A DNA stretch of 64,000 nt from Gemmiger formicilis (GTDB lineage: Bacteria > Bacillota > Clostridia > Oscillospirales > Ruminococcaceae): contig NZ_WQOH01000008.1 in assembly GCF_018784445.1 (NCBI RefSeq), positions 1 to 64,000 on the forward strand, given 5' to 3'. The notes under the pieces are model-generated. The model saw only the letters and a list, made by a program, of their open reading frames with translations, was not told the origin of the DNA and searched no databases. This document shows positions 50,215 through 59,069 of this stretch, one piece after another; the stretch's first letter is position 1, and each line of letters starts with the position of its first letter. The position numbers were made by a program, and so were the translations under genes.

Positions 50215-51619
50215 CACGCAGCTCCATTTTCCCGCTGCCGCCGATATGCTTCAGCCGCGTCCCTGCCGCCTCCAATTCACGGCAGGCCGCCAAAAATTCC
50301 GGCGTCACTTCCTCGCCGGGGGCCAGCAAGGGCACACCGGGCGGGTAGGCCCAGATATACTCCGCTGCTGTCTCGCCTGCGGCATCGGCCAGCGGCACGG
50401 TATGGGCCGGGCGCAGCAGCGCTTCGGCGATCGTGCACCGCGCCGCGCCCGGGGGCGGCAAAATGTGTGCCGCAGGGGCAGGCGGCACGGCCTGTTCATC
50501 CCAGGCGTGCAGCACAGCGGTCAGCCGATCCAGGGCGTTTTCCTCGTCGCAGGGGCTGGTCATGGCCAGTACATTGGGGCCGCAGACCATCTCCGGCTCA
50601 AAGCCGTCAGCCCGCAGGTATGCCGCGCCCTCTGTGCCGATCTGCAATAAAATTTTACCGCTGTCATGTGCAAAAAAGCATGGATGTGCGTCCAACGCGT
50701 CCCTGCCGAAGCACATGACTTTTGTTTTTTGCAGGTCTTTTACCGCGGCGTCAAAGCGGTCCAGCCGGGCACGCCAGGCCGCAAAGGCCGCGCTGCCCTC
50801 CTCGGCCAGCCACCGCGTGCAGCCGTCTAAGCTCGCCATCAGCGGGTAGCTGGGCGAGCTTGTCTCGAACACATCCAGCTGGCGCTCCACCTCGGCGGGG
50901 TCGGCCAAATCGCCGTTCAGCTGCAAAAACGCGGTCTGGGTCAGGCTGGGCAGCGTCTTGTGGGCGCTCTGCACGACCAGGTCAGCCCCCGCCGCCACCG
51001 CGCCGCCCTGCCAGCCGTACTGCGCGGCAAAGGGCAGATAGTGTGCACCATGGGCCTCGTCCACCAGCAGCGTTACGCCGCGGGCGTGGCAGATTTTCGC
51101 GATGGATCGCACATCCGAGAGCACGCCCTCGTAGGTCGGGCTGGTCAGGATGACGCATTTTGCGCCCGGCTCCGCGTCCAGCGCAGCGGCCACATCGGCG
51201 GGGCGCACGCTGCCGTAAACGCCGAACTGCGGGTCTGCCGGCGGCGTCAGATAATGGACCGTCAGATGGCCCAGCTCGATGGCGTGGTAGACGGCCTTGT
51301 GGCAGTTGCGGGCCGCGATGACCGTGCTGCCAAAGGGTGCCAGGGCGCGAATGCCCGCCAGCAGGCCGACGGTGGAGCCGCCCACCAGATACCAGCACCG
51401 CCGCGCGCCGTACAGCGCCGCCGTGCGGGCCATGGCGTCAGCCAGAATGCCGTCAGCGTCGTGCAGGTCGTCCGCGCCGTCGATCTCGGTCAGGTCCCAG
51501 GCATAGCAGTCCAACCCCGGCGCAGGCCGCACCCGCCGCTTATGCCCCGGCATATGCAGCGGATAGCGGGCAGTGGAGAGGGTTTCTAATTGTTGTTGCA
51601 GCGTTGATTTTACAGTCAT
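50204..51619 (-). CDS. Orn/Lys/Arg decarboxylase family protein
   Basis: A 471-residue PLP enzyme of the short, Bacillus SpeA-like group III decarboxylases, likely making agmatine or cadaverine for polyamine synthesis. The N-terminus LSTARYPLHMPGHKR is the family signature, with LVGGSTVGLLAGIRA for phosphate binding, LLVDEAHGAHY for the PLP ring Asp, and VQSAHKTLPSLTQTA with the Schiff-base Lys. The C-terminal small domain ends with GKMELRV. Substrate cannot be assigned. Confidence 0.88.
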   Translation of the reverse strand: MTVKSTLQQQLETLSTARYPLHMPGHKRRVRPAPGLDCYAWDLTEIDGADDLHDADGILADAMARTAALYGARRCWYLVGGSTVGLLAGIRALAPFGSTVIAARNCHKAVYHAIELGHLTVHYLTPPADPQFGVYGSVRPADVAAALDAEPGAKCVILTSPTYEGVLSDVRSIAKICHARGVTLLVDEAHGAHYLPFAAQYGWQGGAVAAGADLVVQSAHKTLPSLTQTAFLQLNGDLADPAEVERQLDVFETSSPSYPLMASLDGCTRWLAEEGSAAFAAWRARLDRFDAAVKDLQKTKVMCFGRDALDAHPCFFAHDSGKILLQIGTEGAAYLRADGFEPEMVCGPNVLAMTSPCDEENALDRLTAVLHAWDEQAVPPAPAAHILPPPGAARCTIAEALLRPAHTVPLADAAGETAAEYIWAYPPGVPLLAPGEEVTPEFLAACRELEAAGTRLKHIGGSGKMELRVMR

Positions 51620-51639
51620 AGGTTACCTTCCAACAGAAA

Positions 51640-51797
51640 AGCCTTCCCCCTGGTGGGGGAAGGTGCCCGAGGCCCCGCCCGAGGGCGGATGAGGGACGGG
51701 TCTGCCGTGCTCTCCCTTTTACGGCTGGCAGCGGCAGACTCTCCCCTCATCAGCCGCCTGCGGGCGGCAGCTTCTCCCCCAAGGGGAGAAGCCTTTG
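51640..51797. repeat. Long imperfect palindromic element, AAGCCTTCCCC type (copy 3)
   Basis: AAGCCTTCCCCCTGGTGGGGGAAGG at the left and CTTCTCCCCCAAGGGGAGAAGCC at the right, with GGATGAGGG inverted as CCCTCATC and GCCTGCGGGCGGC inside. It lies between the divergently placed decarboxylase start and the sbcC end. Confidence 0.7.
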
Positions 51798-51800
51798 GGG

Positions 51801-54296
51801 TTACGAAATCTCAATTTCCGCCTTGCTGCCCGCCCGGGTCTTGGTCACATGGATCTGGCGGGTCAGGCGGTCTTGCAGGGCTTCGACGTGGGAGATGACG
51901 CCGATGAGCTTATCGCCCCCGGCCAAACCGGCCAACGTATCCACGGCCTTTTCCAAGCTGTCAGAGTCCAGCGAGCCGAATCCCTCGTCGATGAACAACG
52001 TCTCGATGACGACGCCGCCTGCGTTCTGCTGGATCGTGTCGCTGATACCCAATGCCAAGCTCAGCGCGGCCATAAAGCTCTCGCCGCCGGACAGGCTCCC
52101 CACCGGGCGGGTCTTGCCGGTGTAGGCGTCGAACACATCCAGATCCAGCGCGGTCTTGCCGCCCACGGCCTCACTCTTGCGGCGCAGCAGGCGGTACTGA
52201 CCGTCGGTCATGCGGGTAAAACGCAGGTTTGCGGCCTCGACCACGCCGTCAAAATAGAACGCCTGGACGTACTGTTCAAAGGGCAGTTTGATTTTACCGG
52301 CCAAATTCCCGTTGATGGTTTTGGACAGGTTATCCCACATGGCACGCTTTTCGCGGGCGACGGCGCTCTCCCTCATCGCCTTTTGCAGCGCGTCGATGGC
52401 GGCGCGGTTCGTGTGCAGGCGGTGTACGGCGGCGTCCCGGGCCTCCATGGCGGCGGCGCGGTCGCGGCGCAGCCGGGCCAGCGCGTCCTGCAGCTGGGTC
52501 AGCGCATCGGGGTTGTCCCGCTTGGGCATCGTCTCGCGCATCTGCTGCACCCGGGCGGTGGCGGCGGCATGGCCCGCCTTGGCGTTGGCGGCGCGGCGGT
52601 TGGCCGCAAAGCTCTGTTTTTCCAGATCGGCCAGCTGGCGGTTCAAAATTTCCGCCTGCTTCGCCAGATTTTTGGCGCGGTCGGTCTTTTGCTTCAGCTT
52701 CAGGTGGTCGGCCTGCAGGCCGCGCAGGCCATCGGCCAAGCTCTTTTGCTGGGCCGTCAGGGCGTCGCGCAGCTCGTCGGCGGTCAGTTCGGCGGCGGGC
52801 TTGCCGGTGTAGCGGTCTCCGCGGCGAGCGAAAAATCCATCTACATCCCGCTGCAAAGCGGTCTGCAGTTCGTTGGCGTGGGCCGCGGCGTCACCGGCCG
52901 TGCGGCTGGCGGCGGCAGTGCTGCGGCGCTGGGCCGTCAGTTCTTTCTCGCGCTCCTCCAACTGTTTTTCGGTGATATGATCCTTCGGCAGCGCCGCGAT
53001 TTTGGGGTGCCGGGTCGAGCCGCAGACCGGGCAGGGCTTGCCGTTTTTCAAGTCCTTGGCCAGCAGGCCCGCGCGGTTGGCGTTTACTTGGCGCTGCATC
53101 GTGCTGTATTCTTCCTCGGCGGCATCCAGCGCAGCCTGGGCGGCCACGTACTCCGCCTGGCGGGCAGCGGCGTCATGCTGGGCTTTCTCGGCGTCGGCCT
53201 CGTTTTGCAGCAGCCGCTTACAGTCGGCGGAAAGTCCTTCCGCCAGCTCAATGCGGTGGTCGGTCTTGAGCAGGTCAGCCTCGGCCTGGCTCAAGGCCGC
53301 GCGGTCGGCCTCGTTTTTGGCAATGTTCTCTTTCAAACTTGCCGTGCGCTTCTCCAAGTCGGTCATGACCAGGTCAGTCTGGTGCTCCACATCGGCGGCG
53401 CGTTGTTCTTCGGCCACCAGCCCCGCCAGCTGGCGGCGGCGGGCGGCGCGTTCCTCGGCGATTTTCAGCCCGGCATCGCCCCGGGCGATCTTCTCATCCA
53501 GATCCTTCATGACGTTGGTCTGGCGCTTTTCGTTGGCGTCGTCGGCTTCCAGCAAAATTTTCCCCAGTTCAGCGGCGGCACCGGCGGTGAAGGGATCCCG
53601 CTCGGCCTGCATTTCCCGCAGATCCTCGGCGGTCTCCTCGTCGGCGCCATCGCCCAGCAGTGTGCCCATGTGCATCAAAAGTACATCGTCCAGCCGCTTG
53701 CATTCCTCGTCCGCCTTGCGGGCGTGGTCCACAGCGGCCTGGCCCACACGCTGATGATCCGCCGTATCAAAAATGCGGCGCAGGATGGCCGCACGCTCGG
53801 CGGACGGCGCGTTGAGCAGCCTGGTAAAGTCGTTCTGTGCCAGCATCGACACCTGGGCAAACTGTTTGGCGTCGATGCCCAGCAGCTTGACGACGGCGTC
53901 GGTCACAGCGGATGCGCCGCTGACCGGCTCGTCCGGCTCGCGGATGAGCTCGGCCTTGGCGGGCACCTTGACCATGCCGCTGCCGCGCTTGGCCGCGCGC
54001 TGCTGGTCGGGCCAGCGACGCACCGTGTAAGTACGGCCCCGGTGGGTGAAGGTAAGCTCCACAGAGGTCTCTGCATCGGGCGCAGCGAAATCGCTGCGCA
54101 GCATCGTTGTTTTTCTGTTCTCGCCCGATGTTTCGCCGTACAGGGCAAACGTAATGGCGTCGAACAGGGCGGTCTTGCCCGCGCCGGTGTCGCCGCCGAT
54201 CAGAAACAGTCCGTTGCCGCCGAACACCGAGAAATCCAGCTCGGTGCGGCCCGCGTAGGGGCCGAAGGCGGTCAAGATCAACTTCTGGGGTTTCAT
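51801..54296 (-). CDS. sbcC: Exonuclease SbcCD, ATPase subunit SbcC
   Basis: An 831-residue SMC-like ATPase that with SbcD processes hairpins and double-strand breaks. The Walker A lobe is GGDTGAGKTALFDAI (about 35-49). Long coiled coils (about 200-420 and 480-660) flank the zinc hook PCPVCGSTRH (CxxC, about 425). The C-terminal lobe has the signature VGSLSGGESFMAALSLALG and Walker B FIDEGFGSLD. It is somewhat shorter than E. coli SbcC, with shortened coiled coils. It overlaps sbcD by 4 bp. Dense intergenic palindromes in this genome are the kind of hairpin substrate this complex cleaves. Confidence 0.93.
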   Translation of the reverse strand: MKPQKLILTAFGPYAGRTELDFSVFGGNGLFLIGGDTGAGKTALFDAITFALYGETSGENRKTTMLRSDFAAPDAETSVELTFTHRGRTYTVRRWPDQQRAAKRGSGMVKVPAKAELIREPDEPVSGASAVTDAVVKLLGIDAKQFAQVSMLAQNDFTRLLNAPSAERAAILRRIFDTADHQRVGQAAVDHARKADEECKRLDDVLLMHMGTLLGDGADEETAEDLREMQAERDPFTAGAAAELGKILLEADDANEKRQTNVMKDLDEKIARGDAGLKIAEERAARRRQLAGLVAEEQRAADVEHQTDLVMTDLEKRTASLKENIAKNEADRAALSQAEADLLKTDHRIELAEGLSADCKRLLQNEADAEKAQHDAAARQAEYVAAQAALDAAEEEYSTMQRQVNANRAGLLAKDLKNGKPCPVCGSTRHPKIAALPKDHITEKQLEEREKELTAQRRSTAAASRTAGDAAAHANELQTALQRDVDGFFARRGDRYTGKPAAELTADELRDALTAQQKSLADGLRGLQADHLKLKQKTDRAKNLAKQAEILNRQLADLEKQSFAANRRAANAKAGHAAATARVQQMRETMPKRDNPDALTQLQDALARLRRDRAAAMEARDAAVHRLHTNRAAIDALQKAMRESAVAREKRAMWDNLSKTINGNLAGKIKLPFEQYVQAFYFDGVVEAANLRFTRMTDGQYRLLRRKSEAVGGKTALDLDVFDAYTGKTRPVGSLSGGESFMAALSLALGISDTIQQNAGGVVIETLFIDEGFGSLDSDSLEKAVDTLAGLAGGDKLIGVISHVEALQDRLTRQIHVTKTRAGSKAEIEIS

Positions 54297-55426
54297 TCGA
54301 TTTTTGACGCCTCCTCGCGCAGTTTTTTCACAGCCAGCACTTCCTCGGTCGTCAGTGGGCGACCGTTCATCTTTGTGAAAAAGTCCTGGAACAGCTCGGC
54401 AAAGGGCTTGCCGCGCACGGCCTGGGTCATATCGGCGGGCAGCGCGGCCGCGCCCTGGGGCTGGTAGTCCAGCCGCATTGCGTTGGGGTAGGCGGCACGC
54501 AGCTGGGCCATGGCGTCCGGCAGCGGCGTCGGGTCGGTCAGGGTCGCCCAGATGTAATCCTCGGTGTCGGTGGGGTGCTCAACGAGCTTTGCCAGCGGGC
54601 CGGTCAGGTGGCGCATGGCGCGGCGCGGCGTCAGGGGCAGCGGCTCGATCTTTTCTACGCCGCGCTTGCCGATGCGCACGAGGGTGACGGATTTCTGGGC
54701 CCCGCACTCGTCCAGGTGGTAGCACAGCGGCGAGCCCGCGTACCGCACGGCATCGATGCCGACGCGCTGGGCGCGGTGGATGTGGCCGAGCGCCGCATAG
54801 CAGAAGCCCGCAAACCGCGCTGCATCGATGGAATCCACCGTGCCGACGGTCAAGGGCGCGGTCTCGCTGCCGGAAAGCTGCGGCGGGCACACGCCGGAGA
54901 CGACCATCTGGTGTGCCACCAGCACCCGGCGCGGGGCAGCAGGCTCGCAGACGGCCAGCGCTGCGCCGACGGCAGAGTCGTAGTCGGTGATATCGGCATC
55001 GGGCAGGTAGTGGCGCACCGTGGCGGCCCGCACAAAGGGCAGCAGTGTAAATTCAATGGCACCGTGGCGGTCGTGCAGCACGACCTGGCGCGGCGCACCG
55101 GTGAAACGCCCGGCGATGTAGACGCCCTGTTCGGCCAGCAGGCCGCTGGCGAAGTCAAGACGTTCGGCGCTGTCGTGGTTGCCGGAGACCGCCAGCACCG
55201 GAATTTTGCGGGTGGCGAGCTGGGTCAAGAACCAGTCCAGCAGCGTGCAGGCGGCGGCAGGCGGCACCGGCGTGTCGTAGATATCTCCCGCCAGGACCAC
55301 AGCCTCGGCGCCGTGTTTATCGCAGAGGGTCAGAATCTGGTCCAAAATGAACCGCTGATCCTCCAGCATATCAAACCCGTTGACCCGCTTGCCAAGGTGC
55401 AGGTCAGCCAAGTGTAGGAATTTCAT
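54293..55426 (-). CDS. sbcD: Exonuclease SbcCD, nuclease subunit SbcD
   Basis: A 377-residue Mre11-type metallophosphoesterase. The two-metal active site shows as HLADLHLGK (Asp8, His10), GDIYD, SGNHDS and GHIHR-type GHIHRAQ. The C-terminal part (about 260-377) binds SbcC. It is first in a two-gene operon with sbcC. Confidence 0.93.
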   Translation of the reverse strand: MKFLHLADLHLGKRVNGFDMLEDQRFILDQILTLCDKHGAEAVVLAGDIYDTPVPPAAACTLLDWFLTQLATRKIPVLAVSGNHDSAERLDFASGLLAEQGVYIAGRFTGAPRQVVLHDRHGAIEFTLLPFVRAATVRHYLPDADITDYDSAVGAALAVCEPAAPRRVLVAHQMVVSGVCPPQLSGSETAPLTVGTVDSIDAARFAGFCYAALGHIHRAQRVGIDAVRYAGSPLCYHLDECGAQKSVTLVRIGKRGVEKIEPLPLTPRRAMRHLTGPLAKLVEHPTDTEDYIWATLTDPTPLPDAMAQLRAAYPNAMRLDYQPQGAAALPADMTQAVRGKPFAELFQDFFTKMNGRPLTTEEVLAVKKLREEASKIE

Positions 55427-55489
55427 GATATATCTCCAAATTTTGCATTTGCCGTGCGGCTTTGCGGATATTGGGTGCTTGCCGGAATG

Positions 55490-55561
55490 TTGGGGGCCGG
55501 GCGTGCCCGGCCCCTACCCGGCAGCCTGCCGTTTGCAGGGGGGGCGGCGTCTCCGACGCCC
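55490..55561. repeat. Two palindromic modules upstream of sbcD
   Basis: GGGGGCCGGGCGTGCCCGGCCCCTAC and GGGCGGCGTCTCCGACGCCCC. Confidence 0.7.
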
Positions 55562-55568
55562 CGGCGCT

Positions 55569-56069
55569 TTACCGCCACAGCTTTTCCCAGGTTGTGATAT
55601 CCAGCGTGGTGCCGGGCAAAACCTCCATGGGGGCGGTCTCGGCCTTGCGGAAGCGGCACTTTTTTGCAAAGCCCTCGGCCTTCAGGTCGCGGGCCCAGAC
55701 TTTCATATACAGGCGGCTGCGGCCGTCGCCCTCGGCCAGCTTTTGGGCGTAAGCCACGATGCTGCGGCCAATGCCCTGGCCGCGCGCCTTTTCCTTCAAG
55801 AACAGGCGGCTTAAACACATTGCGCCCGCAGGCCCCAGGTCCAGCGCAAAATAGCCCACCGGCTCGGTGCCGAGGTAGATCAGAAAATAGTTGATGACAC
55901 CGCTGTGGATCTCGTCATCGGTCAGGATGTCGCTCTGGTATTTATCGGCCAGTGCGGCGGCGACCTTCGGCGTCAGCTTGGTATAGTGCTGGACGAAAAT
56001 CTCCTGCGCCAGCTCGGCCACCAGTTCCACATAGCGGGTCTTGGTCACTTGCTTGAATGTTGGGTTCAT
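55569..56069 (-). CDS. GNAT-family N-acetyltransferase
   Basis: A 166-residue acetyl-CoA-dependent acetyltransferase. Motif A is visible as CLSRLFLKEKARGQGIGRSI (pyrophosphate loop R-x-x-G-x-G, about residues 100-108). The N-terminal half (ELAQEIFVQHYTKLTP, about 16-31) is a helix pair common in small clostridial GNAT proteins. Substrate unknown. It is last of a three-gene run after rnz and the NusG-II protein, 16 bp behind. Confidence 0.8.
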   Translation of the reverse strand: MNPTFKQVTKTRYVELVAELAQEIFVQHYTKLTPKVAAALADKYQSDILTDDEIHSGVINYFLIYLGTEPVGYFALDLGPAGAMCLSRLFLKEKARGQGIGRSIVAYAQKLAEGDGRSRLYMKVWARDLKAEGFAKKCRFRKAETAPMEVLPGTTLDITTWEKLWR

Positions 56070-56085
56070 GGCAACTCCTTTTATC

Positions 56086-56418
56086 TTACTCTATCGTCAA
56101 ACTTGCCTTTGCCGGCATACACGCGGCCCAATCGCCCTGGTTTTTCAAAACGCCAAAGCCCTCGCAAGTGTGGTCGGGGCAGGGGCTGTTCACAAAGGCG
56201 ATGCCGCCGTTTTCCACGTGTAAGTGAATGGTGTACAGGCCGGTGTCAATGTCATAATCGGCGTTCTTTCGTAAATCTATGCGCTGTTCGACCTGCGGGT
56301 CTCCATAGCGCAGCACGGCCGTTTTGCCGCTGCCGCCCGGGCGGGTGGCAAGCCACAGCACCGCCGCAGCAGCCAGAACGACCGCCGCAAAAATCAGATT
56401 CTTTTTCCACTTTGTCAT
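56086..56418 (-). CDS. NusG domain II-containing membrane-anchored protein
   Basis: A 110-residue protein with one N-terminal helix (about 7-25) and an extracytoplasmic NusG-II-type domain ending in SPCPDHTCEGFG and GDWAACMPA, the hallmark Cys-containing motif of this Firmicute family. Function is unestablished; in many genomes it sits next to heme, respiratory or FAD:protein transferase genes, none of which is here. It overlaps rnz by 4 bp. Confidence 0.85.
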   Translation of the reverse strand: MTKWKKNLIFAAVVLAAAAVLWLATRPGGSGKTAVLRYGDPQVEQRIDLRKNADYDIDTGLYTIHLHVENGGIAFVNSPCPDHTCEGFGVLKNQGDWAACMPAKASLTIE

Positions 56419-57305
56419 GTTTTGTCAAATTCCAGTTCTTCCGTCAGGCCGTCGTACCCGGCCACGGCGGCGGGGCAGGCGGCCCGGGCGGCGGCCAGGC
56501 CGGGGGCGGTGTCGCTGACAGCGGCGCTGTAATGGGTCAGCCACAGCCTGCGCACCTGGGCGGCAGCGGCGGTCTCGCCGGTCTCGCGGCAGGTAGCGTG
56601 ACCATAAAGCTTTGCCTTGTCGAGGTCGGCATCGTCGGCGTAGGTCGCGTCCATGCAGAGCAGGTCGGCGTCCCGGGCTGCGTCCACAATGGCCGGGCAG
56701 GGGCGGCTGTCGGTGGCGTAGACTACTTTCAGCCCGCGCCGGGGTGCGCCCAACACCTGTTCGGGCGTGAAGCCGCCGACGGTCTCCCCCTTTTGCAGGG
56801 TGCCCCAGTATTCGATCGGGATGCCCGCCGCCCTGGCGCGGGCGGGGTCAAACTTGCCCGCGCGGGGCAGCGCCAGCGCGTAACCACAGCAGGGCACGCG
56901 GTGGGTCAGCGGGAACGGCGTGATTTGCAGCTCATTCACGGTGAACGGCGCGTCGGCCTGCTGCCAGCGCACCGGGTAGGCCTGCGGCCCGGCCAGCGCC
57001 ATGATGGCTCGGCTCACAGCCTCGATGCCCCGGGGGCCGTAGATGGTCAGCGGCTCGGTGCGGTTCAGACTGCCCAGCGTTTGCAAAAGCCCGGGCAGCC
57101 CCAGAATGTGGTCGCCGTGGTAGTGGGTGAGCAGCACCGCCGAAAGCCGATACGCACTAACGCCGTACCGCCGCAGACCGACCTGCGTGCCCTCGCCGCA
57201 GTCGAGCAAAATGTTATGCCCGCCCACCGACACCGCTGCCGCGGCCAGCGCCCGTTCCGGCAATGGCTGCGTGCCGCCGGTGCCCAGCAGGGTAACTTTC
57301 AGCAT
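56415..57305 (-). CDS. rnz: Ribonuclease Z (tRNA 3' endonuclease)
   Basis: A 296-residue metallo-beta-lactamase-fold nuclease that trims tRNA 3' trailers. Motifs: LLGTGGTQPLPER at the start, LLDCGEGTQVGLRR, the zinc motif LLTHYHGDHILGLPGLL (about 60-76), YATDSRPC and the C-terminal LLCMDATYADD and LTHYSA. The start at 57305 follows AGAGGTG and begins MLKVTLLGTGG; an upstream GTG-type start adds seven unsupported residues. Confidence 0.92.
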   Translation of the reverse strand: MLKVTLLGTGGTQPLPERALAAAAVSVGGHNILLDCGEGTQVGLRRYGVSAYRLSAVLLTHYHGDHILGLPGLLQTLGSLNRTEPLTIYGPRGIEAVSRAIMALAGPQAYPVRWQQADAPFTVNELQITPFPLTHRVPCCGYALALPRAGKFDPARARAAGIPIEYWGTLQKGETVGGFTPEQVLGAPRRGLKVVYATDSRPCPAIVDAARDADLLCMDATYADDADLDKAKLYGHATCRETGETAAAAQVRRLWLTHYSAAVSDTAPGLAAARAACPAAVAGYDGLTEELEFDKT

Positions 57306-57432
57306 AGATGCACCTCTTTCCAACATTATCCCATTATTAAACGTATTATAGCATAGATTTCAGTGTTTCGCAAATTTTTGAAACACCCCACCCGATTTTG
57401 TCGTATAATCTTGATGAAAGGGGGCGGCGCGG

Positions 57433-57921
57433 ATGACGGAACGCGAGTTGGACATACTCCTGCGGGAGTACAGCGGTGCCGTGCGGGCGGTCTGCCGGGC
57501 CATTTTGCCCGGCCACCCGCAGGACGCCGAGGAGGCCGAGGCCGACACATTTTACAAACTGTGGCGCGGGGCGCGGCTGCCTGCGGACGAGGCGCACCGG
57601 CGGCGGCTGGTCATTTTGACAGCGCGGCAATGCGCCATTGACCGCTACCGCGCCCTGCTGCGCCAGGGCGAGACGCTGCCGCTGGATGACCGCGACGACG
57701 CCGAGCTGGCTGTGGCGCTGGAAAGCCATCTTGAAAGCCGCGAACTGATGGCGCAGATCATGGCGCTGCCGCCGCCGGACGGAGAGCTGTTTTTGCGGCG
57801 GTACTTATACGGCGAGACGGCGGCCCAGCTGGGCGTGCGGTTTGCCATGCCCGCCGCCACGGTGCGCACCCGGCTGCACCGCGCGCGGCTGGCGCTGCAA
57901 AAGCTATTGAAGGAGGGCTGA
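57433..57921 (+). CDS. RNA polymerase sigma factor, ECF type (second pair)
   Basis: A 162-residue sigma factor. Region 2 spans about 10-75 (EEAEADTFYKLWRGARLP, ILTARQCAIDRYRA) and region 4 about 105-160 (LFLRRYLYGETAAQLGVRFA then ATVRTRLHRARLAL). TATAAT at 57404-57409 may serve as -10. It is followed 3 bp later by a membrane protein gene, the same arrangement as the pair at 1497-2653 but with little sequence similarity, so these are two separate signalling modules. Confidence 0.85.
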   Translation: MTERELDILLREYSGAVRAVCRAILPGHPQDAEEAEADTFYKLWRGARLPADEAHRRRLVILTARQCAIDRYRALLRQGETLPLDDRDDAELAVALESHLESRELMAQIMALPPPDGELFLRRYLYGETAAQLGVRFAMPAATVRTRLHRARLALQKLLKEG

Positions 57922-57924
57922 CCT

Positions 57925-58983
57925 ATGACCGAACTGGAACGCTGGATGAACGACAACCCGCCGCTGGCGGACGCCCTGACGGCGGAGGAAACCGCAGCAC
58001 TGCGCCAAAAAGTGCTGGCGCGTCGCCCCAAGCTGCACGCTTTGCGCGGCTGGCGGGTGATGGCCGCAGCAGCAGCGCTGTGTTTGGTGGCCGCAGGAGC
58101 CGTAGTGCTGGGGCTTTTCCACCCCATGAGCGCCGCCAACGAGACGAACGCGCTGGTGCAGAAGTACGGCGAGGTGCTGTACGAACCGCTGACCGCCGAA
58201 ATCAACGGCCATACCGTCAGCGTCAAAGCGCTGCTGCGCAGCGAAAACACGCTGCGGGTGCTGTACGACGTGGACAATGCCAAGGGGATGGAGCCAAACG
58301 ATTTGGTGTGGGACACCGGCGCGTTTTACCTGCGTGCAGCGGACACCAGCGGCGACAAGCGGCTCTATATTGCAAGCAACGCACAGGTAGGGCCATGTTA
58401 TGGGTACGCCATTGGTTCGTGGGCAACGCGCAATGCGGTCAGCGAAGGCGACGTTCTCTCCTGCTATGTGGATATTCCGTTGACCCAGACGGCCACCGAC
58501 ACGCGAACGCTGTATATCTGCGATTTGACAAATCACAAGGCCTCTGCGCATGTTAAGGTCATGCTGCCAGACACGGCTGAAGCAGTGACGCTAAACGTAA
58601 AGAAAACCATCGCGCTGAAGGGAGGGCACTGGTTCCATTATGATATGACCGATGAAGAAGCCGAGCAATATCCCGACGCAACGTTTGACATTCAAGAGGT
58701 TCGTATTGAGCCGCTGGCGGTCAGCGTCATCGGCAAGAATCACGGCAGTCTGCCGCTGGGCGGGACCTCGCGGTACGATGTGCAGTCCCGCGTGAAGCTG
58801 TTCCGCGCTGACGGCACGGAACTGACCTACGGCTGGGACGGAGAGTTTTATATGGGGCAGTATGGCCGCATCACCAAAAATTCCGGGAAGATAACCCTGC
58901 GTGTGGACAGCTACGACATCATCGACCCGGAAGCGGTGGCGTATGTCGAGATCGACGGAGAGCGGTTTGATGTGAACCGGTAA
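57925..58983 (+). CDS. Membrane protein, probable anti-sigma partner
   Basis: A 352-residue protein with a 42-residue cytoplasmic head (TELERWMNDNPPLADALTAE), one helix (about 43-65) and a 285-residue external part that I do not recognise, containing two beta-rich halves (SVKALLRSENTLRVLYDVD and QSRVKLFRADGTELTYGWDG). This is the general layout of DUF4179-like proteins that pair with clostridial sigma factors. GAAGGAGG precedes the ATG. The anti-sigma role is inferred from position and topology. Confidence 0.6.
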   Translation: MTELERWMNDNPPLADALTAEETAALRQKVLARRPKLHALRGWRVMAAAAALCLVAAGAVVLGLFHPMSAANETNALVQKYGEVLYEPLTAEINGHTVSVKALLRSENTLRVLYDVDNAKGMEPNDLVWDTGAFYLRAADTSGDKRLYIASNAQVGPCYGYAIGSWATRNAVSEGDVLSCYVDIPLTQTATDTRTLYICDLTNHKASAHVKVMLPDTAEAVTLNVKKTIALKGGHWFHYDMTDEEAEQYPDATFDIQEVRIEPLAVSVIGKNHGSLPLGGTSRYDVQSRVKLFRADGTELTYGWDGEFYMGQYGRITKNSGKITLRVDSYDIIDPEAVAYVEIDGERFDVNR

Positions 58984-59009
58984 GCCTTCCCCCCGAGGGG
59001 GAAACCCCA

Positions 59010-59056
59010 AAAAAAGCACCCGCATGGCGCGAACCATGCGGGTGCTTGCTTTTTGC
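59010..59056. terminator. Bidirectional terminator
   Basis: AGCACCCGCATGG (59015-59027) pairs with CCATGCGGGTGCT (59034-59046), flanked by A- and T-rich runs. Confidence 0.85.
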
Positions 59057-59069
59057 AGAATTATCCGAA

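Noticed and set aside
51795-54467. 890-codon open frame antisense to sbcC
   Set aside because: The sbcC frame has Walker motifs and a zinc hook; the antisense translation has none and is rich in Gly, Gln and Leu from codon bias.
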